64,000 nt of DNA from NCBI GenBank assembly GCA_020249925.1, contig JADCER010000001.1, forward strand, positions 293,285 to 357,284. The letters are read 5' to 3'. A program made the position numbers and the translations under genes. The DNA is from Roseomonas sp. GTDB taxonomy: Bacteria; Pseudomonadota; Alphaproteobacteria; Acetobacterales; Acetobacteraceae. Positions within the stretch are counted from its first letter, which is position 1; the number at the start of each line of letters is the position of its first letter. The notes beneath the pieces were generated by a model that searched no databases, was not told the origin of the DNA, and saw only the letters and a list, made by a program, of their open reading frames with translations. Below are positions 9,692-19,436 of the stretch, one piece after another.

Positions 9692-11338
9692 ATGAATGTC
9701 ATGACTGGCGATCTTGCCTTCATCCCGCTGGGCGGGACGGGTGAGATCGGAATGAACCTTAATGTCTATCGTTGCGATGGCGCCTTGCTGGCGGTGGATT
9801 GCGGGCTTGGCTTTGCCGGGTCGGATCAGCCGGAAGCCGATGTCATGGTGCCCGATGCGGCCTGGCTTGCGGAACATCGCAGCACCCTACTTGGCTTGAT
9901 CATCACCCATGCGCATGAAGACCATATCGGCGCAGTGGTGCATTTGTGGCGGCAATTGCGCTGCCCGATCTATGGCACGGCTTTCGTGCTTTCCGTGCTG
10001 CGCCGCAAGCTTGGCGAAGCGGGCATGATCCATGAAGTGCGCCTGCATGAATTGCCGCCGGGCGGGCGCGTGAAGCTTGGCCCTTTCGATTGCAGTTTCA
10101 TCCCCGTCACACACTCCATCCCGGAAGCCCAGGCCCTGGTGCTGCGCACGCCTTATGGCCTTGTGCTGCACACAGGCGATTGGAAGCTGGATCCCCAACC
10201 GCTGATCGGCGCACCAACGGATGAAGGCGCCTTCGCGAGGCTCGGCGAAGAAGGCGTGCTCGCCATGGTATGCGATTCGACCAATGCCTTGGTTGAAGGC
10301 CATTCGGGCAGTGAGGCAGAGGTGCGCGCCTCGCTCACTGAATTGATCAAGGGCATCAAGGGGCGCATCGCCGTCACCTGCTTCGCCTCCAATGTCGCGC
10401 GCCTGGAAAGCATTGCGGTCGCGGGCCGTGCGGCGGGGCGACAAGTTGCACTGCTCGGGCGGTCTTTGCGCAATATGGAAGCCTCGGCGCGGGAATGCGG
10501 TTATCTGAAATCCCTCCCGCCCTTTTTGGATGAGGAAGAGGCGGGCTTCCTGCCCGATGATGAGATTTTGCTGATCTGCACTGGCAGCCAGGGTGAGCCG
10601 CGTTCCGCCATGGCGAAGATCGCGGAAGACAAGCACCCGGCGATTGCGTTGGGTGAAGGCGATACGGTGATCTTCTCCTCCCGCCAGATACCGGGGAATG
10701 AGATTGCGATTCAGCGCGTGCAGGATGGGCTGGCGCGCCGCGGTTGCCGCGTGATCACGGATGAACAGGCGCTGGTGCATGTCTCCGGCCACCCGGCGCG
10801 TGACGAATTGCGCCGACTTTACGCGCTGGTGAAACCGCGCATCGCCGTGCCGGTGCATGGCGAATGGCGCCATATGCAGGAACATGCGGATCTGGCGCGC
10901 GCTGCCGGTGCCAAGCCAGTCTTGCTGAATGATGGCGATGTGCTGCGCCTTTCCGGCAATCGGGCTGAGGTGATTGAAACCGTTCCCACCGGGCGCCTTG
11001 CCGTGGATGGTGAACGCCTTCTGCCCCTGGATGGCGATGTCATCGCCGCGCGCCGGCGCATGATGTTCAATGGCGTGGTGCTGGCTTCCTTTGCTTTGGA
11101 CCGGCAGGGCAAGGTGCTGGGCGATCCCATGATCACCGCGCCCGGGCTTTTCGCCGAATCCGACCCCGAACCTGGCCTGGTTGCTGCCGAGCTTCGCCGC
11201 AGCATTGCCGATCTGCCGGCGGGCTTGCGCGATGATGATGAAAGCTTACGCGAATCGCTTCGCGCTGCCTTGCGCAAGGCTTTGGGGCGGCGCTTCAAGA
11301 AGCGGCCCAATGTCGAAATTCACGTGATCAGGGTTTAA
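9692..11338 (+). CDS. rnj: ribonuclease J
   Basis: Metallo-beta-lactamase/beta-CASP ribonuclease with endo- and 5'-3' exonuclease activity, used in rRNA maturation and mRNA turnover; in alphaproteobacteria it coexists with RNase E. The zinc motif HAHEDHIG is at residues 73-80, with further metal ligands in the VTHSIPEAQ and HTGDWKLD segments, followed by the beta-CASP domain and a short C-terminal domain. The start could be ATG 9692 or ATG 9701. It begins 4 bp after coaX; a DUF1467 gene follows 3 bp after its end. Confidence 0.95.
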   Translation: MNVMTGDLAFIPLGGTGEIGMNLNVYRCDGALLAVDCGLGFAGSDQPEADVMVPDAAWLAEHRSTLLGLIITHAHEDHIGAVVHLWRQLRCPIYGTAFVLSVLRRKLGEAGMIHEVRLHELPPGGRVKLGPFDCSFIPVTHSIPEAQALVLRTPYGLVLHTGDWKLDPQPLIGAPTDEGAFARLGEEGVLAMVCDSTNALVEGHSGSEAEVRASLTELIKGIKGRIAVTCFASNVARLESIAVAGRAAGRQVALLGRSLRNMEASARECGYLKSLPPFLDEEEAGFLPDDEILLICTGSQGEPRSAMAKIAEDKHPAIALGEGDTVIFSSRQIPGNEIAIQRVQDGLARRGCRVITDEQALVHVSGHPARDELRRLYALVKPRIAVPVHGEWRHMQEHADLARAAGAKPVLLNDGDVLRLSGNRAEVIETVPTGRLAVDGERLLPLDGDVIAARRRMMFNGVVLASFALDRQGKVLGDPMITAPGLFAESDPEPGLVAAELRRSIADLPAGLRDDDESLRESLRAALRKALGRRFKKRPNVEIHVIRV

Positions 11339-11341
11339 GCC

Positions 11342-11605
11342 ATGTCGGTCTTCACCGGCGTCATTCTTTATCTGCTGCTATGGTGGCTCGCGCTGTTTTG
11401 CGTGCTGCCGGTGGGTACGCGCCCCGATTCCCAAGGCAAGCTGGAAGAAGGCGGCTGGCGCGGTGCGCCGCAAAAGCACATGATGGGCTGGAAGCTGCTT
11501 GGCACCACGGCGCTGGCAGGGGTGATTTGGCTCATTCTATGGTGGCTGATTGAAAGCGAATGGCTCTCTTTCCGGAGCGGCATTCTCTCCATGCCCACCA
11601 ATTAA
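11342..11605 (+). CDS. DUF1467 family inner-membrane protein
   Basis: Small 87-residue protein with two predicted membrane helices (about residues 4-23 and 51-69) separated by a short loop containing LPVGTRPDSQGK and GAPQKHMMGWK. This matches the alphaproteobacterial DUF1467 family, whose function is not known. It starts 3 bp after rnj, and a rho-independent terminator begins a few bases after its stop, so it probably closes the birA-coaX-rnj transcript. Confidence 0.85.
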   Translation: MSVFTGVILYLLLWWLALFCVLPVGTRPDSQGKLEEGGWRGAPQKHMMGWKLLGTTALAGVIWLILWWLIESEWLSFRSGILSMPTN

Positions 11606-11607
11606 GC

Positions 11608-11634
11608 GAAAAACCGACCCTGGGGTCGGTTTTG
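11608..11634 (+). terminator. rho-independent terminator after DUF1467 gene
   Basis: A perfect 9-bp stem, AAACCGACC (11611-11619) and GGTCGGTTT (11624-11632), with a 4-nt loop; the right arm ends in a short T-run. It lies 5 bp after the DUF1467 stop codon and should end the upstream operon. Confidence 0.8.
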
Positions 11635-11792
11635 CCTTATATCCGGGCAATCTAAGTCTGGTAGCTTCTTTTTCGACCGCGCTCTTGGCCTTTTTTCATT
11701 GAGCCTTCGAAGCTGGTCCGCCATTCTACGCAAACGAGAGGGAGATTGGTTTCTTCCTCTGCCGTGTGACTGGCGTTTCCTCCCTAAACTTG

Positions 11793-11825
11793 GGCCGCCG
11801 CCTGATGGTGGCGGCCTTTTCTTTT
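11793..11825 (+). terminator. second strong rho-independent terminator
   Basis: A 10-bp stem, GGCCGCCGCC (11793-11802) with GGTGGCGGCC (11807-11816) and one G-T pair, closed by a TGAT loop and followed by TTTTCTTTT. No protein gene lies between this and the previous terminator, so it either backs it up or ends a short untranslated transcript of up to about 160 nt. Confidence 0.75.
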
Positions 11826-11891
11826 GTAAGTGTTTGTCCTGCCCGCTGGCAAGCATGAAAATGCCATAAACTCGCCCAAAATGACGAATTG

Positions 11892-11937
11892 CTGCGCCGC
11901 ACAATAAAAATGCGATATTTTATTGCGCGGCGGGCAG
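11892..11937. repeat. long inverted repeat upstream of proS
   Basis: Arms CGCCGCACAATAAAA (11895-11909) and TTTTATTGCGCGGCG (11918-11932) pair at 14 of 15 positions around an 8-nt loop, and outer CTG/CAG triplets (11892-11894, 11935-11937) can extend the stem. It is 72-117 bp before the proS start and has no T-run, so it is more likely an operator or an mRNA leader hairpin than a terminator. Apart from the two terminators upstream, nothing else is seen in 11606-12008. Confidence 0.6.
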
Positions 11938-12008
11938 GGTGTTTCCCCCCTTTGCGCTTCTGGATTAGGGTGCGCCGCCCGACCAGACCAGGATGAAGGA
12001 TCAGAGCC

Positions 12009-13322
12009 TTGCGCCTTTCTCGCGCCTTTTTGCCGACACTGAAGGAAACCCCGGCCGAGGCGCAAATCGCCTCTCATCGCCTCATGCTGCGCGCGGGCTT
12101 GATCCGCCAGACCTCGGCGGGGATTTACGCCTGGCTGCCGGCGGGCTTACGTGTGCTGCGCCGCGTTGAACAGATTGTGCGCGAAGAACAGGACCGCGCC
12201 GGGGCGCAGGAAATCCTGATGCCGACCATCCAGCCGGCGGAGCTTTGGCGCGAAAGCGGGCGCTATGATGATTACGGCAAGGAAATGCTCCGCATTCGTG
12301 ATCGGCATGAACGTGAAATGCTGTTCGGCCCGACCAATGAGGAAATGGTCACCGATATCTTCAAGCAATTCGCCAAATCCTACCGCGATCTGCCGCGCAA
12401 CCTCTATCACATCCAGTGGAAATTCCGCGATGAGGTGCGCCCACGTTTTGGTGTGATGCGCGGGCGCGAATTCCTGATGAAGGATGCCTATTCCTTTGAT
12501 CTGACCAAGGAAGGCGCGCAGCATTCCTATCGGCAGATGTTCCTGGCCTATCTGCGCACCTTCGCGCGCATGGGCCTTAAGGCCATTCCGATGCGCGCCG
12601 ATACGGGGCCGATTGGTGGCAACCTGTCACATGAATTCATCATCCTGGCCGAGACTGGCGAAAGCCAGGTTTTCGTCAGCCGCGATTTGCTGGAACGCGA
12701 TGTACTGGCCGAAGCGCCTGATTACGACAGCGATCTGACCGCGCAGGTGGATTTCTGGACCAGCCATTACGCCGCGACGGAAGAAATGCATGACGAAGCC
12801 GCCTGGGCCGAACTTGCCGAAGACAAGCGCGTTTCCGCCCGCGGCATTGAAGTGGGCCATATCTTTTATTTCGGCACCAAATACAGCGCGGCCATGGGCA
12901 TGGCCGTGACGGGGCCTGATGGCCAGCCGGTGATCCCTGAGATGGGGAGCTATGGCATCGGTGTCTCCCGCCTCGTGGGCGCGCTGATTGAAGCCAATCA
13001 TGATGATGCCGGCATCAAATGGCCCGATGCGGTGGCGCCCTGGGCGGCGGCCATTCTCAATCTTCGTCCCGGAGATGGGCCGACCGATACGCTTTGTGAA
13101 ACGCTTTATGCGCGGCTTGGCTCGGAACACGCGGTTTATGATGATCGCCCAGTGCGCGCGGGCGAGAAATTCGCCGATGCGGACCTCATGGGCTTCCCCT
13201 GGCAGGCGATTATCGGCCCGCGCGGTGCCGCTGCGGGCCGTGTGGAATTGAAGCGCCGCATGACCGGGGAGCGTGAGGAAGTCTCATTGGAAGACGCCAT
13301 CACCCGCATCAAGGGCGGCTGA
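12009..13322 (+). CDS. proS: prolyl-tRNA synthetase (short alphaproteobacterial type)
   Basis: Class II aminoacyl-tRNA synthetase charging tRNA-Pro. At 437 aa it is the short bacterial form without the large insertion (INS) editing domain of E. coli ProRS. Class II motif 2 is visible in [10 protein letters not shown] and motif 3 in [11 protein letters not shown]; the anticodon-binding domain forms the C-terminal 100 residues. The start is TTG 12009, because MRLSR..LPTLKE is the standard N-terminus and no in-frame ATG is nearby. lolC follows 6 bp after the stop. Confidence 0.96.
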   Translation: MRLSRAFLPTLKETPAEAQIASHRLMLRAGLIRQTSAGIYAWLPAGLRVLRRVEQIVREEQDRAGAQEILMPTIQPAELWRESGRYDDYGKEMLRIRDRHEREMLFGPTNEEMVTDIFKQFAKSYRDLPRNLYHIQWKFRDEVRPRFGVMRGREFLMKDAYSFDLTKEGAQHSYRQMFLAYLRTFARMGLKAIPMRADTGPIGGNLSHEFIILAETGESQVFVSRDLLERDVLAEAPDYDSDLTAQVDFWTSHYAATEEMHDEAAWAELAEDKRVSARGIEVGHIFYFGTKYSAAMGMAVTGPDGQPVIPEMGSYGIGVSRLVGALIEANHDDAGIKWPDAVAPWAAAILNLRPGDGPTDTLCETLYARLGSEHAVYDDRPVRAGEKFADADLMGFPWQAIIGPRGAAAGRVELKRRMTGEREEVSLEDAITRIKGG

Positions 13323-13328
13323 GCCAGC

Positions 13329-14576
13329 ATGTTCAACGCTTTTGAGCGTATGGTCGCCTTCCGCTATCTGCGCGCGCGGAAGGGGGAGCGTTTCGTCTCT
13401 GTCATCGCCATCTTCTCGTTGGTTGGCATCGCGCTTGGTGTCGCGACACTGATCATTGTCATGAGCGTGATGAATGGCTTTCGCCAGGAATTGCTCGGGC
13501 GCATTCTGGGCCTGAATGGGCATCTGGGCGTCTATGCGGTTGGGTCTTCCTTTACCGATTTTGATGATGTGACCAAGCGCATTCGTGCCGTGCCGGGGGT
13601 GGTTTCCGCCACGCCGATTGTGGAAGGGCAGGTGCTGATCACCTCGGAAGCCGGGGGCGCCACGGGCGGCCTTGCGCGCGGGATCCGTCCGGAAGATTTG
13701 CGCGCGCGGCACCTGATTGCGGATGGCATAAGGCTTGGCAGCCTGGATGCTTTTGAAGGTGAGGATGCCATCATCATCGGGCGCCGCCTTGCCTCCCGCT
13801 TGCGGGTTTCGGTGGGGGACAATGTGAGCCTGGTCTCACCCCAGGGCCGTACCACTGTCTTCGGCACGGTGCCGCGCGTGCGCGCCTATCGTGTGGTCGC
13901 GCTGTTTGATGTCGGCATGAATGAATATGACAGCAGCTTTGTCTTTCTGCCCTTGGAAGCCGCGCAGCTTTATTTCCAGCAGCGCGATGCCGCAACGCAG
14001 ATCGAGGTGTTCGTACAGGACCCAACGCGCCTGCGCGGCGTTATGCGCCAGATTCAGGAAGCCGCGGGCAGCCGCGTGATCGTGCATTCCTGGCAGGATG
14101 CCAATTCCAGCTTCTTCAATGCGGTACAGGTGGAACGCAATGTGATGTTCCTGATCCTGACACTGATTATCATCGTTGCGGCCTTCAATATCGTCTCCAG
14201 CCTGATCATGCTGGTGAAGGATAAGGGCCGCGATATCGCGGTGCTGCGCACCATGGGGGCGACCAAGGGTGCGGTGATGCGGATTTTCTTGCTGTGCGGT
14301 GCCTCCATCGGCGTACTCGGTACCATGATCGGCTTTGTGCTGGGGCTGGTATTCTGCCTCAATATCGAAAGCATCAGGCAATTCCTGCAATCGCTCTCGG
14401 GCACTGAACTATTCAGCCCAGAGGTCTATTTCCTCACGCGCCTGCCCGCGATCCTGGATTACAATGAAGTGGCGCAGGTGGTGGCGATGGGGCTTGGCTT
14501 GTCCTTCCTCGCAACCCTTTACCCTTCCTGGCGCGCGGCGCGCACCGATCCGGTGGAGATGCTGCGCAATGAATGA
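13329..14576 (+). CDS. lolC: lipoprotein-releasing ABC transporter permease LolC/E
   Basis: Inner-membrane permease that, with LolD, extracts outer-membrane lipoproteins and hands them to LolA. The 415-residue product has the family layout: one N-terminal helix (about 24-50), a large periplasmic domain, and three C-terminal helices; it ends in the typical [16 protein letters not shown]. Alphaproteobacteria generally use a single LolC/E-like permease. The stop overlaps the lolD start by 8 bp, indicating translational coupling. Confidence 0.95.
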   Translation: MFNAFERMVAFRYLRARKGERFVSVIAIFSLVGIALGVATLIIVMSVMNGFRQELLGRILGLNGHLGVYAVGSSFTDFDDVTKRIRAVPGVVSATPIVEGQVLITSEAGGATGGLARGIRPEDLRARHLIADGIRLGSLDAFEGEDAIIIGRRLASRLRVSVGDNVSLVSPQGRTTVFGTVPRVRAYRVVALFDVGMNEYDSSFVFLPLEAAQLYFQQRDAATQIEVFVQDPTRLRGVMRQIQEAAGSRVIVHSWQDANSSFFNAVQVERNVMFLILTLIIIVAAFNIVSSLIMLVKDKGRDIAVLRTMGATKGAVMRIFLLCGASIGVLGTMIGFVLGLVFCLNIESIRQFLQSLSGTELFSPEVYFLTRLPAILDYNEVAQVVAMGLGLSFLATLYPSWRAARTDPVEMLRNE

Positions 14577-15249
14577 AGCGCCGCTGCGCCTGGCCGCCGT
14601 TGAACGCCGCTACCGCACGGAAGCGGGCGAATTGCCCGTGCTGCTCGGCGCTGATCTGACCATTGCGGCGGGTGAGATTGTGGCGCTGGTAGCCCCTTCT
14701 GGTACCGGCAAATCAACCTTGCTGCATCTTGCGGGCTTGCTGGAAAAGCCTGATGGCGGAGAGGTATTCATCGCCGGTCAGGCAGCCGGGTCACTTTCGG
14801 ATGAGGCGCGCACCACGATCCGCCGCACCACCATCGGCTTTGTCTATCAATTCCATCATCTGCTGCCGGAATTCACTGCCGCCGAGAACATCATCCTGCC
14901 CCAGCTTGCCGCCGGCAAAAGCCGGGCGGAGGCGCTTCAGCGGGCGAAGAATCTGCTCGGCATTTTTGGCCTGCAAGCGCGGCTGGATCACCGCCCGGGC
15001 AAGCTTTCAGGCGGCGAACAGCAGCGCGTGGCGATTGCGCGCGCGCTTGCCAATCAGCCACGGCTATTGTTGGCGGATGAGCCGACCGGCAATCTGGATG
15101 TCGGCACATCCGATCGCGTCTTTGCCGAATTGCTGGAACAGGTGCGCGGCCAGGGGCTGGCAGCGCTGATTGCCACGCATAACCCGGACCTTGCACGTCG
15201 GATGGACCGGGTGGTGACGCTGCGTGATGGGAAGATCGTAAGCGGGTAG
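14569..15249 (+). CDS. lolD: lipoprotein-releasing ABC transporter ATPase
   Basis: ATPase of the Lol export complex, 226 aa. Walker A is [10 protein letters not shown] (residues 41-50), the ABC signature is [15 protein letters not shown], Walker B is [12 protein letters not shown] and the H-loop follows in [10 protein letters not shown]. The frame is open further upstream inside lolC, but ATG 14569 gives the correct N-terminus and overlaps the lolC stop. It ends 2 bp from the convergent hupE-like gene. Confidence 0.95.
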   Translation: MNEAPLRLAAVERRYRTEAGELPVLLGADLTIAAGEIVALVAPSGTGKSTLLHLAGLLEKPDGGEVFIAGQAAGSLSDEARTTIRRTTIGFVYQFHHLLPEFTAAENIILPQLAAGKSRAEALQRAKNLLGIFGLQARLDHRPGKLSGGEQQRVAIARALANQPRLLLADEPTGNLDVGTSDRVFAELLEQVRGQGLAALIATHNPDLARRMDRVVTLRDGKIVSG

Positions 15250-15251
15250 AT

Positions 15252-15833
15252 TTACCCCAGCAGCAACAACGCCCCAAAGCCCGCAATTGCCGCGCCGCCA
15301 AAACGCAGCGCGCCTGCATAACGCGCGCTTGCCACGGCAAGCGCCGCACCAAACCCATGTAGCAGCGCGGAACCCGCCAGCATGCCGAAGGCGGTCGGTA
15401 GCGCCGCGCTGGCTATCTCACCGCCATGCGCCAGGCCATGCACCAGCCCCGCCACCAACACCAAGGGCAGGGCCACCACCGGGCGGAAGGGCTGCGCCAT
15501 GGCCAGCATGGCGCCGAGCACGATCAGGCTGCCCGCCACCGCGGTTTCAACCACGCCAAAGCCAAGCCCAATGCCGCCAGTGAGTGCCAGCGCAATGCCG
15601 CCCGCCATACCAACCAGGAAACCCGGTGGCGGCAGCCAGCCGCGCCGCCAGCCAAGGGAAGCCGCCCAAAGCCCAATCGCCACCATCGCCGCCACATGAT
15701 CCGCGCCCATCAGCGGGTGCAGGAAACCCGCAACCAGCCCGTGCTCATGCCCGGCATGGGCCAGCGCGGGGGTCGCGCCAAAGGCAAGCGCCAGGAAGGG
15801 CAGGGCGGTCAAGGCAAGGCGGGGCAGGGACAT
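15252..15833 (-). CDS. HupE/UreJ family metal permease
   Basis: 193-residue inner-membrane protein with a cleavable-looking N-terminus, then the family motifs HAGHEHG and HPLMGADHVAAM and about six further helices (including VHGLAHGGE). HupE/UreJ proteins are thought to carry nickel or cobalt into the cell, usually beside hydrogenase or urease genes; neither is present here, so the metal is unknown. ATG 15833 was chosen because an AGGAGCC site precedes it, rather than an upstream in-frame codon. It is transcribed towards lolD and diverges from dnaE. Confidence 0.85.
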   Translation of the reverse strand: MSLPRLALTALPFLALAFGATPALAHAGHEHGLVAGFLHPLMGADHVAAMVAIGLWAASLGWRRGWLPPPGFLVGMAGGIALALTGGIGLGFGVVETAVAGSLIVLGAMLAMAQPFRPVVALPLVLVAGLVHGLAHGGEIASAALPTAFGMLAGSALLHGFGAALAVASARYAGALRFGGAAIAGFGALLLLG

Positions 15834-15944
15834 GGGTGGCTCCTGTGACGATCCAAAATCCATCCTGATCGCGCATCGGGCGGCAGGCAAGGGCTTTTGG
15901 CTGTGCTAGCCTGATCGTTCACGCGATTCCGGAACGCCAACTGC

Positions 15945-18900
15945 ATGTCCTTTATTCATCTGCACACGCATTCGGCCTATTCGCTCTCGGAAGGCGCGAT
16001 CAAGGCGGATAAGCTTGCCGCGCTTGCCGCCGCCGATGGCATGCCGGCGCTGGCGCTGACGGATACGGGCAATCTGTTTGGCGCTTTGGAATTTGCCGAG
16101 GCCTGCACAAAGAAGGGTGTGCAGCCCATCATGGGCTGCCAATTGGGGCTTTCGCGGGCCAGCACGGATGCTGATCGGCCCGATGCGCTGAGGCTGCCGC
16201 CGGACCCTCTGGTGGCGCTGGCGCTCACGCCGCGCGGCCTGGATAATTTGCAGCGCCTGTCATCGCTTGGATTCCTGCGGGAAGATGCCTCGGGCAAACC
16301 TGCTGTGTTGCTCGATCAACTCGCGGAACATGCCGAGGGGCTGTTTCTGCTGACGGGCGGCACGCTTGGCCCGATTTCGCGCCTGTTGTTGGAAGGCCAA
16401 AAGCCTGCTGCCGAAAGGCTTCTCGCGCGGCTCAAGGAAGCCTTCCCGGATCGGCTAGCGGTGGAACTCAACCGTCATGGCCGGGATGCGGAAGCGCGGC
16501 TGGAACCGGCCTTGCTCGCCTTGGCGCATGGCGCACGCCTGCCGATCATCGCTGCCAATGATGTCTATTTCGCAGCACCTTCCATGTATGAAGCGCATGA
16601 CGCGCTGCTGTGTATCGCCGAAGGCCGCACCATGGCGGAACGCGACCGCCGGCGCGTCACACCCGAGCATTGGTTCAAACCGGCAGAAGCCATGCGGGCA
16701 TTATTCGCGGATTTGCCGGATGCCTGCGACAATACGCTCGCCATCGCGCGCATGAGTGCGGTGATGACCGAAGCGCGCAAACCCGAATTACCGATCTGCC
16801 CCAAAGTGCAGGAAGGCAAGACGGAAGCCGAGACGCTGCGCGCCATGGCCGAAGCCGGGCTGGAACAACGCCTGGATGCGATGCGGCCCGCGCCGGATGA
16901 GGCAACGCGCACGCAATATCGCGAACGCCTGGCCTATGAAATCGGCGTTATCGAGAAAATGGGTTTTCCTGGCTATTTCTTGATTGTTGCCGATTTCATC
17001 CAATGGGCCAAGGCGCAAACGCCACCCATTCCGGTGGGGCCGGGGCGCGGTTCGGGCGCGGGTTCGGTCGCTGCCTGGGCGCTGTTGATCACGGACCTTG
17101 ATCCCATCCGTTTTGGTCTACTGTTCGAACGCTTCCTCAACCCCGAACGCGTTTCCATGCCGGATTTCGATATTGATTTCTGCCAGGATCGGCGCGACGA
17201 GGTGATTGCCTATGTCCGGCGCGAATATGGCGAAGATCGCGTGGCGCAAATCATCACCTTCGGCAAGCTGCAAGCCAAGGCCGCGGTGCGCGATGTCGGG
17301 CGCGTGCTCGGCATGCCTTATGGGCAGGTGGATAAGATCGCCTCGCTCATTCCCAATAACCCGGCGAAGCCCGTCACGCTGTCTCAGGCGATTGAAGGCG
17401 AAGCGCGTTTGCAGGAAATGCGCGATGGCGATGAGCAAGTCGCGCGGCTTTTGGATATCGCGCTGCAGGTGGAAGGGCTTTATCGCAATGCCTCCACCCA
17501 CGCCGCCGGCCTGGTGATTGGGCGCAAGCCCTTGATCGAAACCGTACCGCTCTATCGCGACCCGCGTTCGGAAATGCTGGTCACGCAGTATTCGATGAAA
17601 TACGCCGAGATGGCGAGCCTGGTGAAGTTCGACTTTCTGGGCCTGAAGACACTGACCGTCATTGAACGCGCGCTTGATATCCTGAAAGGGCAGGGGATTG
17701 AGGTAGATATCGCCGCCATCCCGCTGGATGATCCGAAAACCTATGACATGCTCGGGCGTGGCGATGCCGCCGGCGTGTTTCAGTTTGAAGGGCAGGGGAT
17801 GCGTGACTGCCTGCGGCAGATGCGCGCCAACCGCTTTGAGGATTTGGTGGCGGCAGTGGCGCTTTATCGCCCCGGCCCCATGGCAAATATCCCGGCCTAT
17901 TGCTCCCGCAAACATGGTGAGGCGTGGGAGCCGCCGCATGAGGCGATCCGGCACATATTGTCTGAGACCTATGGCATCATGGTTTATCAGGAACAGGTCA
18001 TGCAGATTGCGCAGGACCTCGCTGGCTATTCGCTTGGCGCCGCTGACCTGTTGCGCCGTGCCATGGGCAAGAAAATCCGGAGCGAAATGGAAGCCCAGCG
18101 CAAGATTTTCTGCGATGGCGCGGAGGCGCGCGGGATAGAACCGGCCAAGGCCGCCGAGATTTTTGACCTGATGGAACGCTTCGCCGATTACGGCTTTAAC
18201 AAATCCCACGCGGCGGCCTATGCGCTGGTGAGCTACCAAACTGCCTGGCTCAAGGCCAATCATACGGTGGCCTTCCTGGCGGCCTCCATGACGCTTGATC
18301 TTTCCAATACGGATAAGCTCGCCGGCCATATGCAGGAAGCGGCGCGGCTTGGCATTGCCGTGCTGCCGCCGGATATCAACCGCAGCGGCGCCGATTTCCG
18401 TGTGGAAGCGCGGGATGACGGCAAGCAGGCCATTCGCTTTGCGCTTGCTGCGGTGAAGCGCGTGGGCGAAGGTGCGATGCGCGATCTGGTGGCGGCGCGT
18501 GATGCGGGCGGGGATTTTGCCTCACTCGCGGATTTCGCGGCACGGGTGGACCCCAAGCTGCTCAATAAGATGCAGATCGAAAACCTGGCCCGCGCCGGCG
18601 CCTTTGAATGCCTGGATGGCAATCGCGCCCGCGTCATGGCCGGGGCCGAAACCATTCTGCGTCGCGCCCAAGCCAGCGCCGAAGAACGCGAAAGCGGCCA
18701 GATCGGTCTTTTCGGTGCCGAGCCAGGCCGGCCAGAGGCTTTGCGCCTGCCGGATGTGCCGGATTGGCAGCCTTTGGATAGGCTTTCCCAGGAAGCCGAG
18801 GCGATTGGCTTTCATCTTTCCGCCCATCCCTTGGATGCCTATCGTCAGGCGCTGAAGCGCCTTGGCGTGGTGCCATCTTCCGCCATTGCGGACCGCGCGA

Positions 18901-19394
18901 GCCGCGGCGGCGGCCGCGTCAAGCTGGCCGGCACGGTGGTGAATGCCAAGGAACGCACGACCAAGACCGGCAGCCGCATGGCCTGGGTTCGGGTTTCCGA
19001 CACCCATGGAAGTTTCGAAGTGACTTGCTTTTCTGAGGTGCTGAACCGCACCCGCGACCTGCTGGCCGAAGGTAGCGCCATTCTGGTAACCGCCGATTTG
19101 CGCATGGAAGGCGAAGCCTTGCGCCTGACCGCGACCGAACTTGAAAGCCTGGACAAGGTCGCCGCCAATGCCGGCGGCGGCATCAAGCTGTGGTTGGAGG
19201 CGACCGCGTCGCTTGACCCGATCCGCGCCTTGCTGACGCGCGAAGGCCGTGGGCGTGGCCGGGTGATCCTGGTCCCGCGGCTGGGTGGGGCTCAGGAGGT
19301 TGAAATCGCATTACCGGGCGGCTTCAATGTCGGGCCAAGGCTGATGCAGGCCATGCGGGTCGTACCGGGCGTGGCGCAGGTCGAGGAATTCTAG
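15945..19394 (+). CDS. dnaE: DNA polymerase III subunit alpha
   Basis: Replicative DNA polymerase catalytic subunit, 1149 aa, of normal length. The N-terminal PHP domain has HLHTH at residues 5-9. The polymerase core has GPGRGSGAGS (365-374) and the acidic cluster PDFDID (406-411), where catalytic aspartates lie. The C-terminal region contains the tandem helix-hairpin-helix and the OB fold (around VKLAGTVVNAKERTTKTG). It is divergent from the hupE-like gene and monocistronic in appearance, 42 bp before mazG. Confidence 0.98.
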   Translation: MSFIHLHTHSAYSLSEGAIKADKLAALAAADGMPALALTDTGNLFGALEFAEACTKKGVQPIMGCQLGLSRASTDADRPDALRLPPDPLVALALTPRGLDNLQRLSSLGFLREDASGKPAVLLDQLAEHAEGLFLLTGGTLGPISRLLLEGQKPAAERLLARLKEAFPDRLAVELNRHGRDAEARLEPALLALAHGARLPIIAANDVYFAAPSMYEAHDALLCIAEGRTMAERDRRRVTPEHWFKPAEAMRALFADLPDACDNTLAIARMSAVMTEARKPELPICPKVQEGKTEAETLRAMAEAGLEQRLDAMRPAPDEATRTQYRERLAYEIGVIEKMGFPGYFLIVADFIQWAKAQTPPIPVGPGRGSGAGSVAAWALLITDLDPIRFGLLFERFLNPERVSMPDFDIDFCQDRRDEVIAYVRREYGEDRVAQIITFGKLQAKAAVRDVGRVLGMPYGQVDKIASLIPNNPAKPVTLSQAIEGEARLQEMRDGDEQVARLLDIALQVEGLYRNASTHAAGLVIGRKPLIETVPLYRDPRSEMLVTQYSMKYAEMASLVKFDFLGLKTLTVIERALDILKGQGIEVDIAAIPLDDPKTYDMLGRGDAAGVFQFEGQGMRDCLRQMRANRFEDLVAAVALYRPGPMANIPAYCSRKHGEAWEPPHEAIRHILSETYGIMVYQEQVMQIAQDLAGYSLGAADLLRRAMGKKIRSEMEAQRKIFCDGAEARGIEPAKAAEIFDLMERFADYGFNKSHAAAYALVSYQTAWLKANHTVAFLAASMTLDLSNTDKLAGHMQEAARLGIAVLPPDINRSGADFRVEARDDGKQAIRFALAAVKRVGEGAMRDLVAARDAGGDFASLADFAARVDPKLLNKMQIENLARAGAFECLDGNRARVMAGAETILRRAQASAEERESGQIGLFGAEPGRPEALRLPDVPDWQPLDRLSQEAEAIGFHLSAHPLDAYRQALKRLGVVPSSAIADRASRGGGRVKLAGTVVNAKERTTKTGSRMAWVRVSDTHGSFEVTCFSEVLNRTRDLLAEGSAILVTADLRMEGEALRLTATELESLDKVAANAGGGIKLWLEATASLDPIRALLTREGRGRGRVILVPRLGGAQEVEIALPGGFNVGPRLMQAMRVVPGVAQVEEF

Positions 19395-19436
19395 GCTGGT
19401 CTTTATTTTCCATAATATACCTTATGCGGGAATTAT

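Noticed and set aside
11602..11904. 100-codon minus-strand frame across the two terminators before proS
   Set aside because: Basic low-complexity product running through both terminator hairpins and without a start signal.
17118..18329. 403-codon minus-strand frame inside dnaE
   Set aside because: Antisense shadow of the polymerase gene; dnaE motifs are continuous through the region.
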